A stretch of DNA of 64,000 bases from Bolinopsis microptera (Eukaryota > Ctenophora > Tentaculata > Lobata > Bolinopsidae): assembly GCF_026151205.1 (NCBI RefSeq), contig NC_087073.1:4795001-4859000 (forward strand), written 5' to 3'. Positions 11,301 to 23,600 of this stretch are shown one piece after another. How positions within the stretch are numbered: position 1 is the first letter of the stretch; each line of letters begins with the position of its first letter. The notes below the pieces were generated by a model. It ran no database searches and was not told the origin of the DNA. It was given only the letters and a program-made list of their open reading frames with translations. The translations under genes were made by a program, and so were the position numbers.

Positions 11301-13853
11301 AGTGGTTTACAGTGCTCTAGTTGGAAGAATGTATGGTCAAGTGCCTGGTTGTCAAACTCTCTTGTTCTTGCACATGTTAGGAACTTGTTTAGGTATGCCT
11401 CTTTATCACCAAAGAGGACCCGTATGCAGTGCTTCTGAGACAGCCAGATACTTGCTGTCCTAAAGAGTGCTGCATCACCCCAAACTGAGATACAATATGT
11501 AAGGTGGGATTCAAATAGTGTGTGGTAGAGGTCTTTATGGAGTTCCTTCGGTACAGAGTCCCTAATTCTATTTAAGGTGGCAGAGGCATAGTTTAACTTT
11601 CGTTTAAGTGCTGTTATATGAGGCCCCCAGGAAAGCTGTTCGTCAATAACAACTCCAAGAAACTTTGTTGCTTTGGTTTTTTTAATTGGAAAGCCATCAA
11701 TATGGAGTTGAAGCGAATCTGGAAATTCTACTGGTTTACTAGCCTTTGGTTTAAAATGCATATAACAGCACTTTGACATGTTGATGTGTAGTTTGTTAAG
11801 GATCATATACTTTTTTATACAGCTAAGCAATTTGTTGCCTTTCTCATAAGCTTCTTCTACAGTTTTGCCATTAATAAAAATGTTGGTGTCGTCGGCAAAT
11901 AGTATGAAAGTTCCTAATTCTGAGGAATTGGCAATATCATTTACATGTATAGAAGAAAAAGGAGCGGTCCCAAAACAGAGCCTTGTGGAACACCATATTT
12001 AATGATAAGGTTTTCGGATTTTTCATTAAGGACTTCTGTGTACTGTGTTCTATTTGATAAGTAGCTTTTAATGAGACAGTTTGCATTGCCTCTTATTCCA
12101 TACCTATCTAGTTTTGTTAGGAGTGTACTATGGTCGATTGTATCAAATGCTTTACTCAAATCTATAAATATTCCTAGAACATGGTTTCGTTTTTTTATGC
12201 TCTCTTCAATAATTCTAACAGAGTAGTTAACAGCATTGCTAGTAGAATGGGACTTGCGGAAGCCAAATTGGTTTTCATCAAGGATATTTTGTGACACAGC
12301 GAAACTATATATACGGCTGTATATCACTTTTTCAAATATCTTACCAAATATGGGCAGAGTAGAGACAGGTCTGTAGTTTCCTACATCCTCTTCGTTTCCT
12401 TTCTTAAATATAGGAGTAACTTTCCACAAATGCGGTTAACAGTAGTCCTTAACAGTAGTCCTTGTGTGTAAATACTAGGTACAAGGAGAACAGTTATCGG
12501 CAGAACCACCCGAGAAGTCTGGGCTCTGGCAAAGCGCCATTTAAAAAAAATCTATTCGGTAAAATCTATTCTAAGTCAAAAACTTACACAATATTAGATA
12601 TTGTTGAAACTATTAAAAATTATTAAAATATAGCTATTGAACAAGCATAGCTGAGCACAGTTATAATTGCCTTTAGGATTGTAAAGTTAAAATTATCATA
12701 TTAATGCACTTTCTGAGTTGTAAGAGTGGAAACAGGCGCATAGCTAGGCTCAAGCTAGCTAGCTATTTCAAAATTTTGTATTTACGACTGTTATCAGTCG
12801 CATAGCATCATGCCGTTGTTGCAGGTGAATTGTTGACAGTGTAACTGAGATGGTATGCTATCGTGGGCTATCATGGCTTAAAAATCTCTTCTTTTTTTCA
12901 AATGATTGAATCACTTTCTTGTATGTGCACTGTTCAGCGCTAAACAGGACAAAAAATGGCTCATTAGAATTTGCATAGTTCAAGTTGGAACATGTTATAT
13001 TGAACGCTGTGATTTGGAAAATTGAACAGCCTCATTTCTTGTTTCAACAAAAATAAACTGAAAATGCTTACGAAGATCTTTCCGTAGTCAGTGCCTTCGT
13101 ATCTGAGAGCTTTGGAAAACTTTGCTCCGGAATCTACTAGCTCTTCAAGTGTGCATGCGATTTCACCCAAAAAATCTGCTTTGGTAATGTCATTTTCGTA
13201 GTCATCAATGTCCCAAACTTTGATGATTAACTTTTGTTCTTCATAAGGGTCGTAATCAAGAGTAATCTTTTCTTTAAAAACAGGATTCAACTCATTGTCA
13301 ATACATTCTGTGCGTCCCAACTGAGAGTGTTATCTTTTCAAAAGTCATGATAAGCAGGATTAATTTTAGGATGAAAATGCTTACTAATGTAACGTTTATT
13401 TGGGTTATTTTCCTAAATTTATTGTTTAAATGCCTTAAATTTTAAAGACATTTTATTTCCACATATAATAGCGCTAGCATTTGATAATATTCCTAATATT
13501 TGTCCATAATGTCTGAACTGATAAAAAAGTGCATAATCTTGATATTTCCACACTAAGTCTTGCTTGAATGACTTAAATGTACATCTTTGTTGGTAATATT
13601 TTAATGTCGAAGCGTGTAATTAATGTTAAATATTTAATTATTTAAATTGGCACAGGATGAAAATTAATCATTAATTACCAAATTGATATTTGATTACGAA
13701 ATAGCAGCAAAAATTAGATTTGACTTGAAATCATGTTGAACTTACCTCATTGTTGAATTCATCAAATATAGTGACAAGAGGGTCAGACTTAGAAAAGAAA
13801 TCAGCATCTCTCAAACCAGTGCAGGAGAGGGTAAGCTGGACTTTCTGTTTCAT
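8351..13853 (-). CDS. C2-domain (copine-like) gene, 5' exons
   Basis: Exons read on the minus strand: 13746-13853 (ATG at 13853, in-frame stop just upstream), 13072-13320, 10052-10177, 9264-9519, 8981-9099, 8644-8890 and 8351-8508. The first two join in phase 0 into one C2 domain of about 119 residues. It carries the FSKSDP loop and the WDIDDYENDI acidic loop, the usual calcium/phospholipid-binding positions, and the TECIDNELNPVF and DFLGEIACTL blocks typical of copine C2 domains. The third exon is a Lys/Gly-rich linker (KKGKKGKKGKKGEKGEE). The following exons are acidic or low-complexity, match no family I know, and chain with compatible phases 0-1-0-1-0. The 8644-8890 start (CAG after a weak acceptor) and the 8351-8508 acceptor are the least certain. 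No copine VWA domain is seen in the window. Copine identity is by C2 similarity only; joining these exons to the downstream array is inference. Confidence 0.7.
10949..12429 (-). mobile_element. 5'-truncated LINE, reverse transcriptase
   Basis: Two minus-strand frames make one non-LTR retrotransposon reverse transcriptase. 11,941-12,429 has PIFKKGNEEDVGNYRPVS, FIDLSKAFDTIDH and YGVPQGSVLGPLLF. The next frame continues with VNDIANSSELGTF and FADDTN (catalytic F/Y-A-D-D), then FLGVVIDEQLSWGPHI and the C-terminal region to 10,949. A single-base shift at about 11,940 separates the frames. The protein begins abruptly in the RT fingers with no endonuclease domain, so the copy is 5' truncated near 12,430. 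It sits in the intron between host exons 10,052-10,177 and 13,072-13,320, in the host's orientation. The motifs fit the Jockey/CR1 group; clade not determined. Confidence 0.88.
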
Positions 13854-13859
13854 CTCACC

Positions 13860-15220
13860 ATTATATCTATCATTTCAGTGAGTAGTCAGTCCATTGCTAT
13901 GAAGTCATGAATTATTATTATTTTAACAGGGGGGGGGGGATCATGAGTATTTTTGAGTATTTTTGAGTATTTTTGCCGGGAATACTCAAAAATGTATCAA
14001 AAATTATTTTTGAATCTGAGAAATTCAGCATGGATTAAGATCTGGGGGATACGCTATCTCGGCATTTAATCAGTGATTTCGCCGGCCGATCAGTGATCCC
14101 ATCAGGAACTATTTGCTAGCATGCAACTAGCAGGTTGGTTGTGGGGTTTAAATTAACTTACAATTTTTCTGAGAATTCTTTGATCTATTTCAAACGCAAG
14201 GATATGTTTTGGATGCATAATATACTGCTGAAACATTCATACAGTACAGTGATTCAGCTTCTCAGTAAAAATAGTTCAAGACTTCAAAACTTTCTGTTCA
14301 CATTAGTTCAAAGTCTGGTACGCTGCATACAAAGTCAAAAAAGCTTCAAATTTGAATTGATAATTTGTTAATGAGTCTTAAGATGTGAAGCTAATTAAAG
14401 CCAGACCACACGTCTTTTGCCAATTGAAGTACTTCATGGCTCGACTCATGGCTCCAGTTCATAACGACAAGATAATGAAGAAAATTGAAAATACAGTTCT
14501 AAAGGACCGCTCCATATTTACACTAGTTCTCCAGACAAAATGATTGTATGAGCATATCCTGGGAATTAAAAGTTAGCAGGTCATTATAGTCCAGGATAAT
14601 GACCTGTAGCTACAATATTTTCTGTACTGTCTAAGTTAGACTGTACAGAAAAGTAAGGTCAGAGGCAACGTTTTGCTGCAGAATGGCACTTTTTAAGCCA
14701 ACTATTTGTCAAAAACTGAGCGACTCACAATAGACTGTACACTGTACAGGAGGAACGTAATGCCAGGGGTAATTTGCTGACTGGCCAACTGTGGCTAGAT
14801 ACCCGTCGTCTAGACAACTGTATGCCAAGGACCCTGGAGCTGGCTTTGTTAACATTCAATTGGTCTCGCTTGCTTGTTAGGTGCAACTCTGGCAATAATT
14901 GAAAACAATCAAGACCAAAATATGAATTACCATGAAAAGTTGGCTTCTTCAAAAGGCCAATGAGCAAGTTAATAGTTTATAGTTAATAGTTAATAGTACT
15001 ACGTTTTTGCACAACAACCCAAGGAACATCTGTGCCAAGTTTCAGCTTCTGGGTGTGGCCAGTCTTTTACCGTTAAGGAGTTTTCTATGAAAAAAAACAG
15101 TTTCGAGTAAAACGAGTTTTTTAGTGTTTTTATTGTTTATTTCACTGCCAAAATCTCAAATTGTGCATTGTTTTCCGTATTTAGTAGCGTCTCCATACAA
15201 TTTTTGCCTTAAGGTGAGAA
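13860..15220. other. upstream spacer, no gene seen
   Basis: Region 5' of the C2 gene. It contains a G-run at about 13,928 and short TTTTTGAGTA repeats at 13,950-13,975. Small reading frames (14,135-14,371 plus; 14,725-14,967 minus) have no recognisable features. The promoter of the C2 gene should be here, but no TATA-like element can be assigned. Confidence 0.4.
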
Positions 15221-15229
15221 GATATTTAT

Positions 15230-15460
15230 TGAGATCAATATCTTAAAAAAGATCAATATCTTAAACCATAATTTGTCTAAAAATGAGGTTAACTATCATG
15301 ATATGTTGTGGTGTTAGTAAAAATATGATTGTTTAACCTCGCTATAGACCATATTACACTGGGATTGGTTTATCAATATATTATTATTATATTGTTATAC
15401 ATGTAATGAAACATTTGCCAAGTGTAACGATTAAGTTTTTGAGGTTAACATTGACTTGTA
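15230..15460. repeat. GGTTAAC-motif repeat, copy related to 26,640-26,760
   Basis: The stretch from AACCTCGCTATAGACCATATT to AACGATTAAGTTTTTGAGG is nearly identical in order and sequence to 26,640-26,755 inside the dynein intron. It carries the same AGGTTAAC motifs, so both belong to one dispersed repeat family. Confidence 0.7.
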
Positions 15461-15462
15461 GG

Positions 15463-16148
15463 TTTACAACCTACCAGGACGCGCGCCGAGTTGGACTCGT
15501 CGACGGTCCAATATATGGAACAGATATTTTACGAGTATCACCCGTTAAACATTGACTAGATGTACATATTGTGTAATATTAAAAAGCCTGCGATCACAGG
15601 GAGGAAGCTAATAGTATTATTTGATAGTCAGCTTTTATTGCATCAAAAAATTTTCATCCAAAGTACAGTCCGAACCAAAGTTGACGGATGTTACTCGTCT
15701 AAGTTTCTTCGAAGTAGCGCGCGCCGCTTTCTTCTCGAAACGTTGCCCGATGGCAAGAGCTACGAAGTAGCGCGCGCCGGGCCAGATCATTAACAATGGT
15801 CAAAACCAAAGATACAGCGGATTTCAATGGAAAGTACTTTGAACACACCGTTATTGATCACGTACCTTATATACCCGCTTTATTTACATTATCTGTACTT
15901 ACTGGGCGGCGCTCAGCCTGTCATTCCGCCAAATCTTTATTTATGAACATAATAGCCTGGGGTCCTTAAGTAAGCCATTATGCGATGTATAATTGAATTA
16001 CATATATTCGTATGCAGTATAATGTGAAGCTTGTTTTTAATAATGCAGCGATTTCATTAAGGGGTGATACTCTTAAAATATTTGTTTCATATATTGACCG
16101 TCGACGAGTCCAATTCGGCGCGCGTCCTGATAGGTTGTAAACCTACAA
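15463..16148. mobile_element. MITE-like element with GC-rich inverted ends
   Basis: The left end reads TAGGTTTACAACCTACCAGG then ACGCGCGCCGAGTTGGAC. The right end is the reverse complement (GTCCAATTCGGCGCGCGTCC, then TGATAGGTTGTAAACCTA). Both ends contain a GTCGACGAGTCC-type block and a GAGTATCACCC motif. A further right-end copy occurs at 16,398-16,470. No transposase is present. Confidence 0.65.
15899..15973 (-). mobile_element. tiny TTACYGGG MITE, copy 1
   Basis: Minus-strand copy of the short element also seen at 29,412, 41,258 and 41,572. It begins TTACTGGGCGGCGCTCAGCC, passes through CTGTCATTCCGCC and a GTTCATAAA-type core, and ends GGGGTCCTTAAGTAA. It is nested inside the larger 15,463-16,148 element. 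Confidence 0.65.
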
Positions 16149-16479
16149 CGATTTCACTGGTCGAAAACAACTGTTGGCGACCTAGTTGACTACAAATGGC
16201 ATGGCAATTGCAATGTTTGATCGAAAACCTGCATATTACCTGGTTTCAGCTCCCCCTGTGAGTAGCGCGCGCCGCTTTCTTCTCGGAAATGGCCCGAGGC
16301 CGAGCACCGAAGCAAGTGCTACGAAGTAGCGCGCTCCGGGCTAGTCCATTAACAATGGACAAAGATTATGAGGACGTTTCGAAAAAGAAAGCAAAGAACT
16401 TAACGGGTGATACTCGTAAAATATCTGTTCCAACTCGGCGCGCGTCCTGGTAGGTTGTAAACCTACAACAAAGGACAAG

Positions 16480-17600
16480 TCAGTGCATGGCGCATTGTAA
16501 GACTAAATCATAAATGGAAATTATTTCGTCTACCTCCGCGTCCGGTCAAAATTTAAATTCGATTTCAATAATATATTTGGTCACTTTACACAGAATTTTC
16601 GGTAATATCAATTTTTATAAAGGATTGTTTACATATTACGTTAAACCAACATATTAGGAGGCGGATGATTGTAATTTCTTCACATAATTTCGGCCAACAT
16701 CTGGTTCATGTAATATTGGTTATACATGATGTGTGTAAACATTAAACAATCCCTAATAGAGTAAAAAAGAGAAGTGAAAGAAGCGTATCGTGTTCCAATT
16801 GTACAAATATAATCAACATTGTAAGATGTTTCAATGCCTCTTCATAAATTAACTATTGCGTACAGTTTAAATAACCGAGATCCAAGAACGACCGCACCTT
16901 GAATGCGATTATTAAGTTTTGCAATATGCAGGTAAACTTGTTGCGCAGGTTGCAGCCTAACATAATTTTGCTAAAGCATAAAGGAAGTAGATGGAATAAA
17001 AGCTTACAGAAGTTGATGACTCATTGGTGTGTTTTGGAGGGTCAAAACAGCAATCAAGAGAAATTTGTTAAAACGTAAAACCCCGCAGAGAGTACACACA
17101 CTTAATATTTATCAATGTTTTCACAAAAAGGGTATTTTGATTGTCACGTTACGTTTGAAAATTGCATTATTAAATAGTCACATACAGTTAATAATCACCA
17201 TAGTATTAACAAAAGCTAAAAATAGTGGCTTTTAATCAAAAAAGCTCCGTAAATAGAAAATTCCCTATGTGTAATAAACTGTAATCCCGGTTACTAAAAG
17301 GTCAAAATCCCGAAGCGATCAAGAAAACTAAAAGCAGTATTTGACAGAGGAAACAAATACAAACAAAATTCTCCACCACGAGCTGGAACCAACAAACTTT
17401 CAGGGGGCAAGGAATAATCATTTTCCGATGGTAGCCCAAGTACCAAATGTTGTACGTACAGTCTGATTTTTTAACAAATCGATCGAGCAACGACTGAAGG
17501 TAAAGTAACACTTCCCAAAACAGAAAGACCTTCGAGTAGACGCCTCGCGTAGATAGTTTGCAATCCATGCAACCTACTTCACATCTCTACAAAATATATA
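16480..17600. other. spacer, no gene seen
   Basis: AT-rich sequence between the MITE cluster and the 3' end of the dynein gene. The frames at 17,029-17,235 (plus) and 17,302-17,568 (minus) have no recognisable protein features. The dynein 3' UTR presumably occupies the right edge. Confidence 0.4.
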
Positions 17601-17625
17601 CAAGATACCATATCCTTGTGTCTGT

Positions 17626-20600
17626 CTATACAGCTAAGGGGACTTCTGTTACTCGCTGCTGCATCTCGTTCAAGGTGTCGTTTAGTCTCTTCCACTCTTC
17701 GTTGTGTGGCACGGCCAATTTCTGAAAATTATTATGGAATTAAAATTACCATAATAAATAGCAGTATGAATAATACCTACAACCTCATAATTAGCACTCT
17801 GACCGTCGGAAATCACCCAAACAAATTGTGGTGGACAGTATTCTAGAGAACTCGCTCTTTAATTCTTAAACACTTCTCACCTCCTTTAACTCATACATGT
17901 AGACTTTTCCATCACAGTCGCCTATGTGAAGCTCCTTCCCGTTGGAGGACCACTGCATACGATTTAGCGCAGTGCGAGTGTTTGTTTGCAGGGAAACCAC
18001 TGGCACCTGGAAACATAGCGTTTATTAGACATTTGTTTATTAGATATTCCTGGGGTTTTCTATTTACAATGCTTTGTGACAATTGATGTGAACTTAGTTG
18101 AACTATACTAACTTAATTAAACTATACTACCTACATCTAACTGCATCTACATTAAATATGTATAGAAATGTGAACCTCAGTGTCAGTATTGATGTTCCAA
18201 ATGTCCACTTTGCCCATGGCGTCCACCGAGGCAAAGACAGCAGGATGGATCGGGGACCATTTTACGTCGAACACGTAATCGTTGGCGTTCTCGAACGAGT
18301 ATAATGGTTTACTGAGCTGAAAGACAGTAATATCTTTGAACATTTTTGTTATTGTATCGTGAAGTCCCAGATATACCAGATGTTTTATTTCCCCCGAACT
18401 CCGCAGTAAATCGGGGTTTTACTGTACAAGAAAGAGTAGAAATGTTGTCATAATTCTTTTCCAAAATTCTGAGACGAAAGAATTCTATAAACCTTCAGAT
18501 AAAATGACTACAAAGCCCCGTTGAGCTACCATTGCTTTGCAACTTCCGTCGAGAAACTAACCTTGTTGTTCCAGAGCTTTACAGTCCAATCAGTGGAAGA
18601 TGATATGAAAAGGTGAGAGAAATCTCCCTGACCTACAGCCTTGTTATAGTCCAGGCCGGTAACGGGCCCGTGATGGCCCTCAAAAGCCTCGTTTATCCCA
18701 GCTTTGTTCCCGTGCCGGGAGGAAGAGTACAGGGTCCCTTCCTCACTTCCAACTAGGAAACTGTTAACCTGAGAATATTTAAGTAATTACACGATCATCG
18801 GTGGTAAGAGTAATAACAAGAGAATGAGCGTACTTGATTTTGTGACTGATAGCTGCAGTGAATTTGACCGTTACAGGATAATAACCACTGATATTGTTCC
18901 TGATATCATTTAATTATAAAACAATTCTCACCTCGCCCAGAGCAAATGACATGGTGGTAACGGCCACCGTCTTAGTTTTCTGCTGCAACTCTAGCGTATC
19001 TTGGGGTTGGGACAACATATCCAAACTCCAGGAACAGAGTTTACCATCAGTTGCTATTGATATCAAATTGTGTGCGTTTTGTGTGCCCACCACTTGTAAA
19101 CAGTAGACTGGATGCTGTGAAGTTGGGTGATGTTAGCACTAAGATGTTTTTTAGTATACCAGACAGTGCGATACTAAGCATACTACAAGTTTAACACATG
19201 GTGCCTTAATCTGCATGTATACATTCCAGAAACTTGACACTTTGAGTACAAGCGACCAACATCACCCGAACACATACATGTAACCGCATAATATTGTAAT
19301 ATTATGACATTATGCGTGTTAACTATGATTTACCGTGTGAGCGGATGCAGATAAGGGTGAGCGTTGGATAGGCGTCCGTTTTCCGGCCCTCATGTCCCAT
19401 GCCACAATCTGGCCACTGTAAGTTCCACCGAGAATGAGATGGGGTTGGAATCGGGCGAAACACGCTGCCATCACGGGAGACTGAAATATTGAATGGTGTT
19501 ATAAGGGACACTGTCTCATATTTAATACATGTTTCATCCAAGTTAATGACGGATTTGGGTGGATGTACGTGACCTCAAGGTAAAATAACACCCGTTCCAG
19601 TGTAATAATTTCGCAACATTCATTATGTTTTCAACGAATTATAAACGACCGTTCCAGTATGATATTAAAGGATGGGTCACAACTCACATCTACTTTTCAA
19701 CGGATTTGGGGCTTCACTTCATGACTTCTTAAGTGACCTCAGATGTCGCGCGTGAAATCAGAAATGGTAAAATGCGAACGTTTGTGCGCGTCGCACTTTC
19801 GTTCTTAGTTTGTCTTCGCGCGTAACCATTATGCCCAAAATTAGCTACAAATTCCATCGGCAAGGCCGCAGCAGCACAAGCAATGGGCCAGGCCAATGTT
19901 TGTGTACGTCAAATGTGTCATAATATGTACTTGCAAAATCAAATTAAAGGGAATGTAACTTCTCTTCAAAAAATTATTGCGGTTCAGAAATTGTAATTTG
20001 AATATTCAGCCGGACCTTATTCAAGAAAAGTGACGGATATTCGCCATTTCTCTAATACAAAAGTTCAATAGGTATGCGTAATGCATGTTAAGAAGACAAG
20101 TAGCGTGTTGATATGCTAAATATTTACACAATGTATTATGTATGAAAACTTGACACTGGGTTTTGTGAAGATTGTTCAAACACCGTGTTTATCAAGAGAT
20201 TCATTACTGAGAAATGTATATGTTTTGATTATTTCGTTTCAGATTTAAGCGGGCTCAATAAAACCACTAACCACAATCCTAATATACCTGGCAATGGAAG
20301 ATGTATTCAGGAGAGGTTTTAGAGAACTTTTTGTTCCACACCAGGACCACGCCCTCCGGCTCATTTGGGGCCTCTTCGTTGTTGTTGTAACTAACTAGAA
20401 TTAGTTCAGGGTACTTAGAGTTGAAGTCGAAAGAAGTGACGCTACGGTTGCGCGTCCAACGCTCGTCCTCGAATACTCGGTTTTGTCGGAGCAGTTCATC
20501 CGCATTATCTCCACTAAGAAAAAAGAGGAGGTTAAGCGAAACTTTCTAGCTATACATGTGATATAGAACCATCACAATTAATAATTATAAGTACTTGCAA

Positions 20601-23600
20601 TGTCAATGTTCGAGCAGTGAGAAAATACAGCCCTTGGTAACGTTCAGTTTTGAAATAAAAACCTATTTCGGGTTTAAAAGCGTTTCTATTATATGTATAT
20701 CTATATCTATTTGTGCGTGGAATAGCAGCTATTATCAACAGATGGACTTCTTTAAGGTTCGAAATCGAATCGTCCATCTTTAGCCATAATAATTCGAGAA
20801 CAGATCGGTTGATTCACTTACGAACCCGCTTTAAATATAAGAAAGGATCCTAATTGGCTACCTCACAAACCAATACTGAATGAACTATAGTATGTGCTAT
20901 AGATATGAATACTTTGAGTGCTCCACATAACAACTCATGACTTAACGACTTATGACTTAATGGTTAAATGATTATCTTAGTTTAGAGTATATACCGTAAT
21001 GACGGCACGGTAATACACGCGTGAGCTTGTAACCAAGTACAAGAAGTCCGTTTTGCACACATCAGTGCACAATACTGCCCACGTGCACAATAGTGCCCAC
21101 GTGTGTTGGCACCATCTTGTATACCACACCACGTGACACAACAGTTACATGATTGCAAAACCCTTTCACCATATTTATATAGTGCATCATGGTGCGATGT
21201 TACACTATCCCAACATGCCCTATAATAGCATCTAATAATAGCATATTATTATAATTCATACAGGAGAATCAATAGCGGGGCTAGTAAAGTAATCTTATTG
21301 GTTGCATACACGGTCAGAGTATGTGCGGAGAATTGGCAGATGACATTAGTTGTCGAGGGAGAGTAGTGGGTAAAAATGTCGTTAAGATGGTTGTTGCCAT
21401 GGTGACGGAGTGTGTATAAGATTAGAGGGTGTATGTGTGGAAGTGTATAGTGGTGTACTGTGACACATGTGTATACACTGTCAGATAAAGTGTCACCCTG
21501 TAAAGCACTGTACTAATGTACTACTGTACTGTGTTCTTATCATTTGTATATATAGTACTTCAGCTTTGCAGAAGAATTACTGTGAATTAGTACAGTTCAA
21601 AGAATATGGCGGATGGGTGGTTTGAGCTAAGGGAGATTTCTGATTTAATTTAGTTGTAGAAAATTAGATAGAATAAATCCCAACCAGGGTTGCAACAAAC
21701 TCGTCTATTTGAATCAGTTAGATTACATGTTCTGAAGATACATCGTGGCCTATAGTGCAGTTTGCAGAGGTTATTATGCGTAACCTCTTTAAGAAGCTTA
21801 TCAACAGGCTCTTTTAAACAGGATCATAACAATATCTTAATGAGTTCAAGATAGTAGAACTGAAGAAGATAGTTTCAGGAGTCACCTGTCTAAAAGGCCC
21901 TCTCCACTGTACAGGAACCCCACATCTATCTCTTCACAAAGCGCCTTCTCAACGATACGAGCTGCGCTGTCAAAGAAAGATCTGAAGTCCTGTGACGTCA
22001 TAATTTGCTGTTTCTGCTCGTCGGACAGTTCTTGTAACACTACTTCTGAAACAGGGTGAGGTGAGGGCCAGGGATGGTATTTTAACAATCACTCAGGTAT
22101 GACATATATAACGGCTACACTAACTTCTTCTGTACTTCTGTAACATTTGGAATGTTAAGGTAAGAACAATGTGATGCCCCAAATCATGTCTTAAATCATG
22201 CACCACAGTTTAAATGTACAGCTGTACACTGCAAACTGTACATTGTGCTACGTATTATAAATATTATTTAGAAACAACAAAGAACACAAAGTGAACTGTG
22301 AACAAACCTTCCTCTTCCTTCTCTTTGTTTTCATCAGTAACTGCGTCGTTTATCTTCTCCAACTCATCTTCTTTCTTCTTACGCTCTTCTTCCTCTGTCC
22401 GCAACTGCTCCTCTTTCTCTGTATTAAGCGGGGTTAATATTAACATATGTTTTTCAGGATGACTCCATTACTTATATAAATTATTCTTTTTTAACTAATT
22501 AATCATATCAATACAATACATAGATTGTATACATAGATACAATACATAAATACAATACATAGATACAATACATAGATTGTACTTCATAAGATACATCAGA
22601 TTGTACCTAAATATTAATACTTATTACAATTCGTACACACTACACACAGTGTCATGTTATGAAGATAATTGTGAGTGGTATTGTAAAGACAGTTGACACG
22701 GGAAGTTTCAATATTAGCTTACATAATATGTGATTTATGCCTTTTAAAATTCACAAATACTAATATGCAGAACTTATTTCGGCACGAGTGATTTTTCCAT
22801 CAACTACTTTTATGTCGAGGGGAAGATGAGAGAGAGATTTTATATGTATGTACAGTGTACACTGAACTTTGTTTGGGGCATGTTTTCCCACACAATATGA
22901 ATTTACGATTTCTATCGCAATTTCATGTTCTAATCAAAACTATTCCTGTTTTTATCAAATTTAAATTCAATATTATTCCAAATTTAAATTCAATATTATT
23001 CCGTCTATCACATCTGGAGTGGATAATATGAGTTGAGCAGACCTGAAGATAAGAAGATAACAACACATATTACACCTCTAGTATACACACTCGTTACTAG
23101 TATACACTTCTTACTACTTGGTAAACGTGGTAAAGATGATACCCCTGTGCACGGTGTACACTATATAATACACTGGCAAGATAGCAACCATTTCATACAT
23201 TTGGGTATGTGTATAGTATAGTGGTCAGGAGATGACATAAGACTGACTCTGCAGGGTGAAAGCGTGATGATTTTAGCAACGCGTGTAGTAGGTATATTAT
23301 AGTAGTGTGTGTATTATAGTATTATAGTAGTGACTAGTGTAACCCGTGCCTACGGCCGGGACTTCACTATCGCAGTTGAATTGCAAAAGTATAAACAGTG
23401 CAAAAGTTGAAATTGAGCAAAAGTATAAACTCGCTCAGTTGAAACCGACCGCATTAGAGTAAATTTAATTCTGAGCGCCCATCAATTGTGTAAAAAACAG
23501 TAATTAGGGGAGCTGTAAATGGGGAGAGAGAGAGTGAGAGAGAGTGTGAGAGAGGGACAAAAAGTGAGTCACTTTAATATCACATTTGTAGTACAAAACC

